A stretch of DNA of 42,906 nucleotides, taken from NCBI GenBank assembly GCA_045615505.1, contig JAZLEZ010000038.1, forward strand, positions 1 to 42,906, given 5' to 3'. Both the position numbers and the translations under genes were made by a program. Below, piece by piece: positions 25,202 through 33,300 of the stretch. The notes beneath the pieces were generated by a model that saw only the letters and a program-made list of their open reading frames with translations, ran no database searches and was not told the DNA's origin. Source of the DNA: JAZLEZ01 sp045615505 (GTDB taxonomy: Bacteria; Spirochaetota; Spirochaetia; Sphaerochaetales; Sphaerochaetaceae). Every line of letters starts with the position of its first letter. Position 1 is the stretch's first letter.

Positions 25202-25224
25202 CAATCGTCTCATTCAATCGTCTC
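25202..25224. repeat. Direct repeat CAATCGTCTC x2 upstream of the aldolase gene
   Basis: CAATCGTCTC occurs at 25202-25211 and again at 25215-25224, a 13-bp step. It lies between the aldolase start codon and a possible -10 TAATAT (minus 25232-25227), where a repressor would block transcription. Regulatory role is inferred. Confidence 0.5.
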
Positions 25225-25266
25225 TAATATTAACAACGAGACTTCTTTTCTACAAGGGAAATCGAT

Positions 25267-25272
25267 TATACT
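25267..25272 (+). promoter_or_regulatory. -10 element of ygiQ-type gene (leaderless)
   Basis: TATACT, five of six consensus bases, ends seven positions before the A of ATG 25279. The -35 is not clear and no Shine-Dalgarno is present. Confidence 0.45.
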
Positions 25273-25278
25273 TCAATT

Positions 25279-27135
25279 ATGGCCTGCAATTTTTTACCTA
25301 TGACCGAATCTGAAATGACTCAATACGGTTGGGACAGTCTGGATATTCTTTTCATAAGCGCCGATGCCTATGTTGACCATCCCTCTTTTGCAGCACCTTT
25401 ATTGGCAAGACTTCTTGAAAGCAAAGGCTACAAAGTGGGTATTATTGCACAACCGGACTGGAAAAACGCAGAATCAATTATGAAAATGGGGCGACCAAGG
25501 TTGTGCTGTATGATTTCCGGCGGAAATATAGACAGTATGGTTGCCCATTATACCAGCTCCAAAAAACCCCGTTCTGAAGACAGGTATTCTCCCGGAGGGA
25601 AAATCGGATTCAGACCTGACCGACCTACTGCTGTTTACACGAATTTATGCAGACAGGCATTCGGGAAGATACCGGTAATCATCGGCGGCATTGAAGCTTC
25701 TCTCCGTAGGCTTGCCCACTATGATTACTGGCAGGATAAGGTAAAAAAAAGCATTTTGTTGGATTCAAAGGCAGATCTTCTGATTTACGGAATGGGAGAA
25801 TTGCAGGTACTTGAAATAGCCTCAAGACTTAATGCAGGAGAAAAAATATCAGACCTTACGGACATTGCCGGCACTGTCTATTCAATTCCGGAAAAAAACA
25901 GAGAATTATTGGGGAATAATACCGTTGAACTTCCTTCTTTCGAACAAGTATCCGAAAGAGATAAAGCTTCAAACACCCCGACCGAAAACGGTAAAATACA
26001 GTATGCTTTGGCATTCAACATCGCTATGAAACACCGCAATCCTTTTGAAGATAAAAAAGTACTTCAGAAATGTAACGGAAGAATAGTGGTTCAGAATCCT
26101 CCTGCAAGACCTCTGACACAGGATGAGTTTGATTCTCTTTACGAATTGCCGTTCCGGAGAATGTGGCATCCATCTTACGATAAAGACTCCGGAGTGCCGG
26201 CTCTCAAGGAAGTACAGTTTTCAATTACATCAAACCGGGGATGTTTCGGTTCTTGCAGTTTCTGCGCAATAACAAACCATCAGGGAAGAATAATTCAGAC
26301 ACGAAGCCTCAAGTCTCTTGTCCGAGAAACGGAAGCATTGGTTTTACACAAGGATTTCAAAGGCTTCATTCACGATTTGGGAGGACCTACAGCCAATTTT
26401 CAATGTACTTCATGCACAAAGCAGTTGACCTCAGGTCCCTGCCATTCAAGAGAATGTATGTTTCCTTTCCCTTGCAAAAATGTTCAGGATTCACATATTG
26501 AATACCTTGAGAAACTCAATGCTGTAGCCTCAGTCAAAGGTGTTAAAAAAGTGTTTATCAGAAGCGGAATCAGATTTGATTACCTGATGTTGTGTTCTGA
26601 CAATAAAACAAGAATGGAGTTTATCCGCGAACTTGTTGCAAAATATGTCAGCGGTCAGCTGAAAGTAGCCCCTGAGCACATCAGCGACAATGTATTAAAG
26701 TGTATGGGTAAAAGTCCTGTTGCAGTTTATGAGCAATTCAAAAAAATCTATAAAGAAGAAAACAGGAAACAGAATAAAAAACAATTTCTGATTCCGTATT
26801 TCATAGCAGCTCATCCCGGAAGCACACTTGAAGATGCAATAGAATTGGCTCTTTATCTGAAGAAAAATGGGTTTGTACCGGATCAGGTGCAGGAATTTTA
26901 TCCTACACCATATACTGTCTCAACATGTATGTATTACACGGGAATAGATCCCAGACCCGGAGAAAATTTCAGAAAAGTCTATGTTCCTAAAGGACATGAA
27001 GCAAATCTTCAAAGAGCACTGCTTCAGTTCAATAAAAAAGAAAACAGGACTTCTGTAATCGAAGCCCTGTCAAAAGCAAACAGAAAAGATCTGATTCCTT
27101 TTTTGTTGAAGAGCAACTTGCAAAACGAACTTTAA
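25279..27135 (+). CDS. YgiQ-family (UPF0313) radical SAM protein
   Basis: Radical SAM enzyme of 618 residues with unknown reaction. It starts with a B12-binding-like region (WDSLDILFISADAYVDHPSF), then the family segment DRPTAVYTNLCRQAFGKIPVIIGGIEASLRRLAHYDYW split across residues ~115-150, and the cluster motif CFGSCSFCAIT (CX3CX2C). A Cys-rich segment follows (CTSCTKQLTSGPCHSREC) and the conserved VAPEHISDNVLKCMGK and FYPTPYTVSTCMYYTG motifs are present. Typical YgiQ proteins are 600-730 residues, so this is full length with a short C-terminal tail. It stands alone. Confidence 0.93.
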   Translation: MACNFLPMTESEMTQYGWDSLDILFISADAYVDHPSFAAPLLARLLESKGYKVGIIAQPDWKNAESIMKMGRPRLCCMISGGNIDSMVAHYTSSKKPRSEDRYSPGGKIGFRPDRPTAVYTNLCRQAFGKIPVIIGGIEASLRRLAHYDYWQDKVKKSILLDSKADLLIYGMGELQVLEIASRLNAGEKISDLTDIAGTVYSIPEKNRELLGNNTVELPSFEQVSERDKASNTPTENGKIQYALAFNIAMKHRNPFEDKKVLQKCNGRIVVQNPPARPLTQDEFDSLYELPFRRMWHPSYDKDSGVPALKEVQFSITSNRGCFGSCSFCAITNHQGRIIQTRSLKSLVRETEALVLHKDFKGFIHDLGGPTANFQCTSCTKQLTSGPCHSRECMFPFPCKNVQDSHIEYLEKLNAVASVKGVKKVFIRSGIRFDYLMLCSDNKTRMEFIRELVAKYVSGQLKVAPEHISDNVLKCMGKSPVAVYEQFKKIYKEENRKQNKKQFLIPYFIAAHPGSTLEDAIELALYLKKNGFVPDQVQEFYPTPYTVSTCMYYTGIDPRPGENFRKVYVPKGHEANLQRALLQFNKKENRTSVIEALSKANRKDLIPFLLKSNLQNEL

Positions 27136-27192
27136 TAAATCAGGTGTTAATTTTGATTCGATAAATGTAGTGTGAAGAGGTACTCTGAAGAA

Positions 27193-27660
27193 TTAAAAAT
27201 TATTGTCCATAGAGAATTCGTCAGTAATAACAGGTTCACTTGTTTCCTCAATCTTCTGTTCAATCACGTACTCTGTCATCCACTTACTTTGATCATACCC
27301 CTCGATAAGCAGAGGCAAATTAACAATAACAGTATCCATTGAATACGGAACCTTTGCTTTATAAGAAAACTTAATCTCATCAAAACTGTTCTTCTTGTTT
27401 ATATAAGTCAGATCAATCTTCATCTTTTGACCCATGATTTTTTCCTGAGCTCTCTCCCTTGCAAATATCTCTTGAGGTTTTGAACCGTTAACGGAAATAT
27501 AAATCGAATATTTCGCAGGAACACTGACTCCGTCAACTTCTATTGCCTTATCATCCAGAAAAATTACATGACTGCGACCGATAATCATCATTACTGCAGC
27601 AATCAATGTCAGAAGAAGCACAGCACCGGCTTTAAACAAAAAACTACGATTAATTTTCAT
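27193..27660 (-). CDS. Membrane-anchored protein of the ABC importer operon, unknown function
   Basis: Not recognised. The 155-residue protein has one N-terminal membrane segment (about residues 8-28, FLFKAGAVLLLTLIAAVMMI) and a soluble, beta-rich remainder probably outside the membrane, ending with an acidic tail (EETSEPVITDEFSMDNNF). Start ATG 27660 follows GGAGGG by five bases and lies inside the end of the upstream permease gene (11-bp overlap), so it is translationally coupled and last in the importer operon. A role as an accessory or coupling subunit of the transporter is inference from position only. Confidence 0.7.
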   Translation of the reverse strand: MKINRSFLFKAGAVLLLTLIAAVMMIIGRSHVIFLDDKAIEVDGVSVPAKYSIYISVNGSKPQEIFARERAQEKIMGQKMKIDLTYINKKNSFDEIKFSYKAKVPYSMDTVIVNLPLLIEGYDQSKWMTEYVIEQKIEETSEPVITDEFSMDNNF

Positions 27661-28777
27661 TTTTACCCTCCTCTGTCTGAGCGACGGCAAGCCCCTTAGC
27701 TACAAGACTCTTTGATCTTCTTTTCTTTGATTCGTACATTGTAAGAGCAAGAGTAATAACACCATAAGAGACAAATACTCTGAAGTATTCACCGATCATT
27801 GAATCGCCTGTAATCACAGCACCGGTACTCGGAGCAAGAATGAACATTAAATGGAATAGAAAAACACCTAAAAATACATTTCCGATTGATGCATGGTCAA
27901 CGGAAGCTCCTCCGACAAGGAGAGCTGCAATACAGAACATTCCTATTTGAGAATGAGCCGTATATGTTGTAAGACTTCCGATGTTCTGAAGGTAAATAAT
28001 CATTCCGAAACCGGCAAGAACAGTTGAAATAATAATTGAAATGATTCTGGTTTTTTCAACTGCAATTCCGGCAGCACGGGCAACTTCCATATCCTGACCT
28101 ACTGCTCTCATATCCTGTCCGAGTTTTGTTTTTTTAAACCAAACAATGAAAAGACACATTCCGGCAATAATCAAGTATGTAAGAAGAGGAATTTTTACAG
28201 TTCCGATTCTTATTGCAATAAAATTATCCAAAGACTGTCTCATATTGATAAGGTCAACGGTTACTCTGATTCCATATCCTCTCGGCAACAGAATATCACT
28301 ATGCTTTATCGGAATTATTACACCCATGCAGAACAAAACAATAAGTTGATATATTCCGTTGATGAAATAGTTCATGATATACCCTGTAATCATTTCTCTT
28401 CCCTTTGCCATATTCATAATTGTTCCGCACATCCAACCAAGCAGAACAGAAATAGGAATTGAAATAATCATTGCCAAGATAATACCGGGAATTCCGACAA
28501 TTCTCCAATCGCAAACAAAAATCAAACCGATTTCACCTGCCATAGCACCCAGAGTCATACCGAAATTCAGTCCCATACCTGCCATAATAGGAATAAGCAG
28601 AGCAAGAATCAGGAAACTGTTTCTACCTATTCTGGTAGCAATTTCAGATAAAAGATAATTGATTGAAAAACCCGAAACAGGAATACAGATTGCACAAATT
28701 ACAATAAACATAATCGGGACGGAATTATCCCTGACAAAACTCAATACTTTGGAAGAACCATCTCTGTTTCTGCTCAT
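27650..28777 (-). CDS. ABC transporter permease (sugar/nucleoside type), second subunit
   Basis: Polytopic membrane protein of 375 residues with about 8-10 hydrophobic helices, of the BPD_transp_2 (CUT2/nucleoside-importer) family. The signature region TRIGRNSFLILALLIPIMAG and the loop around AVGQDMEVARAAGIAVEKTRI, which contacts the ATPase, are typical. GGAGGT precedes ATG 28777, which overlaps the stop of the first permease gene by 4 bp (ATGA). It pairs with that permease to make a heterodimeric pore. Confidence 0.9.
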   Translation of the reverse strand: MSRNRDGSSKVLSFVRDNSVPIMFIVICAICIPVSGFSINYLLSEIATRIGRNSFLILALLIPIMAGMGLNFGMTLGAMAGEIGLIFVCDWRIVGIPGIILAMIISIPISVLLGWMCGTIMNMAKGREMITGYIMNYFINGIYQLIVLFCMGVIIPIKHSDILLPRGYGIRVTVDLINMRQSLDNFIAIRIGTVKIPLLTYLIIAGMCLFIVWFKKTKLGQDMRAVGQDMEVARAAGIAVEKTRIISIIISTVLAGFGMIIYLQNIGSLTTYTAHSQIGMFCIAALLVGGASVDHASIGNVFLGVFLFHLMFILAPSTGAVITGDSMIGEYFRVFVSYGVITLALTMYESKKRRSKSLVAKGLAVAQTEEGKNEN

Positions 28778-29853
28778 CTTGTTACCTCCGACTTTCTTGT
28801 AAGTGCATACAGAATCATACCGTTGGAAGCGATGACTCTGATAACCTCACTTATATCAAGTCCCTGACCCGTAATTGCCATCATCAAGTTGTTTATGACC
28901 GTAGGGGTCATTGTCACAATACCCTGAAAAAGAAATGTTCCGATTACAACATTAAGAATACTGGCCTTATTGACACTTGCACCTCCGATGAGAATTGCAG
29001 ATACAGCAGGCAGTGCCATATTAAACGGAGCCATATAAAGCTGCATCCATCCGAAACCTTGCTGGTAAACCAGAATTCCTATAGCTCCAAGCCAAGTGGA
29101 CATTACAACACTGAGTGTTCTTATTTTCTCAACATTTATTCCTGCAGCTCTGGCAAATGTAATATTGGAACCTACTGCAGTCATTGCAGTACCTGTCTTT
29201 GTATGAAGGAATGCCCACATACAGAATGCAAGAAGTGCAAAAAACAAAATAGTACCCGTTGGAATCAGAACATTCTCAGTTCTGATACATAAAAAGTTTG
29301 AAAGAACCCCACTGTAGAATTTCTCAAGAGCAACAGTTGTTCTCAATCCCTTTCCGGCATATCCCCAAATCATTGTAGGACTTTTGTATGGTAAAAGAAG
29401 CCACATCATACACATAAAGGAAACGGAAGAAAAACCGACATATGTTGCAATCATCATTTCTCCGCCCTTTATTTTATTAAGCAACCACCCGTATCCGAGT
29501 CCGAAAACAAGCGCAAACGGTGTTGCCAGAACAATGGCCATAAAAAAGCTTGCAGTTCCTGAAAAACCCAATTCGATTGAAAGCGTTGCACCCAAAAGAC
29601 CTGCAATTATTCCCAGAGGCAGACCGAAGTTAAGTCCGCATCCCGAATGAATCATCGGAACCATTGCAAGGACCAAAACAGCATTCCAACTGAATCGATT
29701 GATTGTATTGCTTAATTGTGTAAAAAAGTTAGAACCTACAAAAGGAGCAGTGATAAACAGAGCCATCAAAAAAGCAGCAATTATCAATCGCGGAAGACCA
29801 AAACTCTGAACCATTTTCTGAAAAACAGTCTTTTTTTCTAAAGATTCACTCAT
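28774..29853 (-). CDS. ABC transporter permease (sugar/nucleoside type), first subunit
   Basis: Membrane protein of 359 residues, same family as its downstream neighbour, with repeated hydrophobic helices and the ATPase-contact loop TAVGSNITFARAAGINVEKIRT. The open frame begins at ATG 29874, but AAGGAG lies between that ATG and ATG 29853 at the normal six-base distance, so 29853 (MSESLEKK) is preferred; this also leaves a 10-bp gap behind the ATPase gene. It overlaps the next permease by 4 bp. Confidence 0.9.
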   Translation of the reverse strand: MSESLEKKTVFQKMVQSFGLPRLIIAAFLMALFITAPFVGSNFFTQLSNTINRFSWNAVLVLAMVPMIHSGCGLNFGLPLGIIAGLLGATLSIELGFSGTASFFMAIVLATPFALVFGLGYGWLLNKIKGGEMMIATYVGFSSVSFMCMMWLLLPYKSPTMIWGYAGKGLRTTVALEKFYSGVLSNFLCIRTENVLIPTGTILFFALLAFCMWAFLHTKTGTAMTAVGSNITFARAAGINVEKIRTLSVVMSTWLGAIGILVYQQGFGWMQLYMAPFNMALPAVSAILIGGASVNKASILNVVIGTFLFQGIVTMTPTVINNLMMAITGQGLDISEVIRVIASNGMILYALTRKSEVTR

Positions 29854-29863
29854 ACATTGCTCC

Positions 29864-31450
29864 TTATCTGACATTATTAACCATTAACATACCGAATTTT
29901 TCAGAAGACTCGTATGCAGGAAGAATTCCGGACACCGCACCTCCGGAAATAATGACTATTCTGTCACAAATTGATCGCAGTTCTTCCAATTCGGAAGAAA
30001 TCATTACGATTGTAGTTTTGCTTTCCTTATTGAATCGCTTCAGAGAATCCAAAACAAGAGCCTTAGCTCCGACATCAATACCTCTTGTGGGTTCCGAAAC
30101 AAATAACAGTTTCGGTTCTAGAGCAAAAGCCTTGGCCAAACATACTTTCTGTTGATTTCCTCCGGAAAGTTCTTTGGCAAACTGCTTCGTACTGGTACAC
30201 TTTATCTGCAGAGAATCAATGTATTTCTCGGTTACTTCCTTTATTGCTTTTTCATCTCTCCAACTGACAGGTCCGTATTTTTTAAGGAATTTATTCTGAA
30301 CCTGCATTGCTGTAAAAGCAATATTCCATTCAAGTGTTTCATCAAGAAGCAGTCCTACTCCCCTTCTGTCTTCGGAAACAAAGGCCAACTTTGAATCCAA
30401 ACAGTTTCTGGGATTATTCAAAGGAATGTTCTCTCCATCAAAGGTTACTGTTCCGCCTGCCTCGTAGAGTCCCATAATTCCATTTGGGATACCGAGTTTA
30501 CCCTGACCTGCCAGTCCTCCGATTCCGAGAATTTCTCCTTCATAGACATCGAGATTAACACTTCTTACGGTTTCGCCCGGCATATCTACCCAGAGATTTT
30601 TGATGGACATAATCGTCTTCGAATCATTATCGGAAGACTTGACTGCACCCTTTCTTTCAAGTTCGACATCACGGCCGACCATCCATTTGGTTATCTGCTC
30701 GACATTGGTTTCCTTTGAAATGACATCTTTGACGATAAGACCGTCTCTCATAACAAGAACCTTGTCGCAGACAGAAAGAATTTCATGAAGTCTGTGAGTG
30801 ATAAAAATTACTGCAATGCCGCTCTTTGCCATGGTTTTTATGGACTCAAGCAATGCATCAGCTTCCTGTTCCGTAAGAACTGCCGTAGGTTCGTCGAGAA
30901 TCAAAAGTCTCATATTGTCTTTAGAAAGCTCTCGGGCAATTTCCGTAAACTGCTTATGGCCTACAGGCATATTGGAAATAACCATTTCCTTATCAATCTT
31001 AACGGCAAGCTTTTCAATTGATTCCGCAGATTTTTTATCCATGGTTTTTCTGTCAAGCGTATTGAGTCTATCACCGAAAACCTCGGAAACGAAATTTTTC
31101 TTAATCGGTTCCCTGTTCAGGAGAATATTTTCCGTGGCAGTAAAACCCGGAATCAGACTGAATTCCTGATGAACCATTCCTATTCCTGCATTAAGTGCTT
31201 CGAAAGGTGAATTAAAATTCACAACATTACCGTTTATGAGCACTTCACCGCCATATCCGCCGGTTTCCCTGATTACATCCATTCCGAACAGTATTTTCAT
31301 CAGGGTACTTTTCCCTGCCCCGTTTTCTCCGACAAGCCCCAACACCTGACCGCTTTCCAATGAAAAGTTTATGTCTTTAAGGACGGTATTACCAAAAAAA
31401 TCTTTGCTGACATTCTTCATTTCAAGCAAAGGACATTTTTTTTCTGCCAT
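29864..31450 (-). CDS. ABC transporter ATPase with two fused nucleotide-binding domains
   Basis: Twin-cassette ATPase of 528 residues, as in CUT2 sugar (RbsA-like) and bacterial nucleoside (BMP-type) importers. The first domain has Walker A GENGAGKST, signature region around LSKDNMRLLILDEPTA and Walker B LLILDEP; the C-terminal domain has a degenerate P-loop (GGLAGQGKLG), signature ELSGGNQQK and the Walker-B-like LFVSEPTRGID with Ser instead of Asp. Unequal cassettes are normal in this family. GGGAGT precedes ATG 31450. It is transcribed after the binding-protein gene, from which a long hairpin separates it. Confidence 0.93.
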   Translation of the reverse strand: MAEKKCPLLEMKNVSKDFFGNTVLKDINFSLESGQVLGLVGENGAGKSTLMKILFGMDVIRETGGYGGEVLINGNVVNFNSPFEALNAGIGMVHQEFSLIPGFTATENILLNREPIKKNFVSEVFGDRLNTLDRKTMDKKSAESIEKLAVKIDKEMVISNMPVGHKQFTEIARELSKDNMRLLILDEPTAVLTEQEADALLESIKTMAKSGIAVIFITHRLHEILSVCDKVLVMRDGLIVKDVISKETNVEQITKWMVGRDVELERKGAVKSSDNDSKTIMSIKNLWVDMPGETVRSVNLDVYEGEILGIGGLAGQGKLGIPNGIMGLYEAGGTVTFDGENIPLNNPRNCLDSKLAFVSEDRRGVGLLLDETLEWNIAFTAMQVQNKFLKKYGPVSWRDEKAIKEVTEKYIDSLQIKCTSTKQFAKELSGGNQQKVCLAKAFALEPKLLFVSEPTRGIDVGAKALVLDSLKRFNKESKTTIVMISSELEELRSICDRIVIISGGAVSGILPAYESSEKFGMLMVNNVR

Positions 31451-31474
31451 AATTACTCCCTTTGTTGTGTTAAA

Positions 31475-31524
31475 TTAAGAACAAATTCCCGCCGCACTGA
31501 TGCACGACAGGAATTCGCTCTTAA
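31475..31524 (-). promoter_or_regulatory. Intercistronic stem-loop between binding protein and ATPase
   Basis: TTAAGA (31475-31480) pairs with TCTTAA (31519-31524) and AATTCC (31484-31489) with GGAATT (31510-31515), separated by a symmetric three-base internal loop; a small GCA/TGC hairpin closes the top. No U-tract follows on the minus strand, so it is not a full terminator. Such hairpins usually protect the upstream binding-protein mRNA and lower expression downstream. Confidence 0.6.
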
Positions 31525-31542
31525 TCAAACCGATTCAGATAA

Positions 31543-32748
31543 TTACTTTGCAGAATAGCACCAATCAGGTACTTCAATGTCTGTGATGTGCATATACTTA
31601 TCTCCGCTTCTGCCCATCATGTATGTATCCTGATACATAAGGACAACATTAGACATCTTGACACCTTCGACTGTTACATAAGCACCGCCGTTCCATTCAG
31701 CACCTGGAGAATAAACTGCAAATGCCTTTGCAATGTCTGAAGCTTTCTGAAGATCAGAATTTCCGTCGATTACATTCTTTGCATGTTCTGCAAGACCTGC
31801 TGAAAGTGAATAACCCCAGCTGTATGACCATGTTCCGAATCTGCCTGCGCCACCATTTGCTACGACTGCATCTTCAACTTTTGCAAGAATCTTCTGGAAG
31901 TCACCTGCTTCGGCTGTGAGGTCAAGTCCGAAAGCTCCGGGATAACCCATGAGAGGGCTAGGAAGGTCAGCTTCAAGGAAATATCCGCCGTAAACAGCAA
32001 GCTGTCTGATAAGAGGTTCTGTTTCTCCGTCGTTTGTGCAGAAATATGCAGCATTCTTTCCATACTTTTCTACCCACTCAGGAACCTTTTCAAGAATGTA
32101 AGCCTGAGCACCCGGCATACCAACATCTGTTGTAGGATCCGGAGCAGTTTCAAGGACGAACTTCATATTCAGCTGTTTACATCTTTCTCTCAAAATTGCT
32201 ACACGTCTTGACATTGTTTCGTAAGCCATGTGTCTAGGGAAAGAAATATGTACGAATGTATCACAACCGAGCTTGTGAGCTGTTTCAACAAGTGTGTATC
32301 CACGGGCAATGAAGTTGTTGTTTACAACTACATCTGCTGTTGAACCGATTTCAGGAATGTCTTCGTGAGCTTCACCTGCGAGACAGATGATATCAGGTCT
32401 TCTTTCCTTAATCTGTCTGAAAGCTTCTGTTGTTCCGGGAACTGCCTGGTTGACAATAATAGCCTTCATGAGAGGATCGTCTGAAAGATTGACGATTGTC
32501 TGAATTGTTGTTTCGAGTTCTTCTGTGAAGTTATCAGGATAAATAGCAAGCTTGACCATGTCTTCGCCGTACTTTGCCTGAAAAGCTTCAGCACCACGTC
32601 TGTCGTCTTCCGACTGTGAAACAGAACCGGTCACAATACCGATGCGGTATGCAGAAGAAGCTTTTGTCTGTTTTGTTTCTGTTGCACCGTTTGCAAACAC
32701 TGCAAATGCAACCAAAAGAACCACCAAAACTGATAAAGTTTTTTTCAT
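31543..32748 (-). CDS. DUF3798-family periplasmic substrate-binding protein
   Basis: The 401-residue precursor has signal peptide MKKTLSVLVVLLVAFAVFA followed by a polar NGATETK linker. The mature part is a type I periplasmic binding fold: YRIGIVTGSVSQSEDDRRGAEAF at the N-terminus, strand VKLAIYPDNF, and IAFPRHMAYETMSRR-like hinge segments (seen as HISFPRHMAYETM). It resembles DUF3798 proteins, whose ligand is not known to me. AAGGAG six bases before ATG 32748 fixes the start. It leads an operon with ATPase, two permeases and a small membrane-anchored protein, a layout close to nucleoside or sugar importers. Confidence 0.85.
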   Translation of the reverse strand: MKKTLSVLVVLLVAFAVFANGATETKQTKASSAYRIGIVTGSVSQSEDDRRGAEAFQAKYGEDMVKLAIYPDNFTEELETTIQTIVNLSDDPLMKAIIVNQAVPGTTEAFRQIKERRPDIICLAGEAHEDIPEIGSTADVVVNNNFIARGYTLVETAHKLGCDTFVHISFPRHMAYETMSRRVAILRERCKQLNMKFVLETAPDPTTDVGMPGAQAYILEKVPEWVEKYGKNAAYFCTNDGETEPLIRQLAVYGGYFLEADLPSPLMGYPGAFGLDLTAEAGDFQKILAKVEDAVVANGGAGRFGTWSYSWGYSLSAGLAEHAKNVIDGNSDLQKASDIAKAFAVYSPGAEWNGGAYVTVEGVKMSNVVLMYQDTYMMGRSGDKYMHITDIEVPDWCYSAK

Positions 32749-32869
32749 CTTTTTCTCCTTTTCCAACATTAATTAAGAATTAACATCGAATTTTTTACAC
32801 TTCATTAAAACAATATTGAACAAGAAATTCAACAAAAAAAACAGATAATTGCCTAATTATTCGAAAAAC

Positions 32870-32898
32870 TTGACAAAAATGCTTATACAGCATTAAAT
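32870..32898 (+). promoter_or_regulatory. Promoter of the structured RNA upstream of the EamA gene
   Basis: TTGACA (32870-32875, perfect), 17-bp spacer and TTAAAT (32893-32898). Predicted start about 32905. It is divergent from the DUF3798 gene, whose own promoter must lie in the AT-rich 32770-32900 stretch but is not clear. Confidence 0.6.
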
Positions 32899-32904
32899 TA
32901 AGTC

Positions 32905-33171
32905 AGGTACTGTGCGTTGCACAGAGGTTACTTTTTTAAAATTTTTTTTGTTAACCGGCGATTCAAAAAAACTTAGATCAAAGGGGCTTTGAGGCTCAGG
33001 AAACCTCATCGCAGATTATTATGCTTATCACATCTGGTTACGTGAAGCGTTTCATCGGGATTACAGGTTATTCTGCCTGTAATGTAGAATTGGTTAAAAA
33101 CATACCGCCGAAACCAGATATCAACTGACACCTTACTTCACGCTGAAACTTGATAAAAAAGAGGTGTCAAA
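32905..33171 (+). ncRNA. Structured leader RNA, candidate riboswitch-like element
   Basis: About 267 nt with no ORF of note and many complementary segments. Visible helices: CTGTGC/GCACAG (32910-32924); GGTTA/TAACC (32926-32930 with 32952-32956); GCGAT/ATCGC (32958-32962 with 33008-33012) enclosing CAAAG/CTTTG; ATCTGGTT/AACCAGAT (33032-33039 with 33112-33119) enclosing ATTACAGG/CCTGTAAT (33060-33083); and TGACACC/GGTGTCA (33126-33132 with 33163-33169). The last helix buries the ribosome binding site of the ORF at 33172. Its loop contains CTTCACG, complementary to CGTGAAG at 33041-33047 inside another helix, so a long-range contact is possible. I do not match it to a known riboswitch, tmRNA, 6S or RNase P RNA. 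Confidence 0.55.
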
Positions 33172-33258
33172 ATGTACAATCCATATACAATACGCTTTGA
33201 AAAAACCAATAAGAAAAAACTTTGGATTTTTAGTTTGATTATTCACTTTTTCAAATAA
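33172..33258 (+). CDS. 28-codon ORF with sequestered RBS, possible leader peptide
   Basis: ATG 33172 follows GAGGTG (33161-33166) at a good distance. The 28-residue product starts MYNPYTIRFEK, has a lysine cluster and a short hydrophobic tail (LWIFSLIIHFF). It could be a leader peptide or a small membrane peptide. No run of one amino acid points to classical attenuation. It ends 23 bp before the preferred EamA start. Coding status rests only on the RBS and context. Confidence 0.4.
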   Translation: MYNPYTIRFEKTNKKKLWIFSLIIHFFK

Positions 33259-33269
33259 TTGTTTTGCGA

Positions 33270-33300
33270 TATGCTTTCCGTGTGACTGACGGAAAGCATA
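33270..33300. promoter_or_regulatory. Perfect 12-bp inverted repeat over the EamA start
   Basis: TATGCTTTCCGT (33270-33281) and ACGGAAAGCATA (33289-33300) are exact inverted copies around a 7-base centre. No U-tract follows on either strand, so it is not a terminator. A candidate -10 TATGCT (33270-33275) and the GTG 33282 fall inside, so it may be a repressor operator or an RNA hairpin at the start codon. Confidence 0.6.

Noticed and set aside
32905..33171. tmRNA, RNase P RNA, 6S RNA, SRP RNA or a known riboswitch
   Set aside because: The conserved cores of these RNAs (for example the tRNA-like ends of tmRNA or the GGAAG tetraloop region of SRP RNA) are not present on either strand.
33270..33300. 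Rho-independent terminator
   Set aside because: The stem is perfect, but no T-run follows it on either strand and it lies at the start of an open gene.
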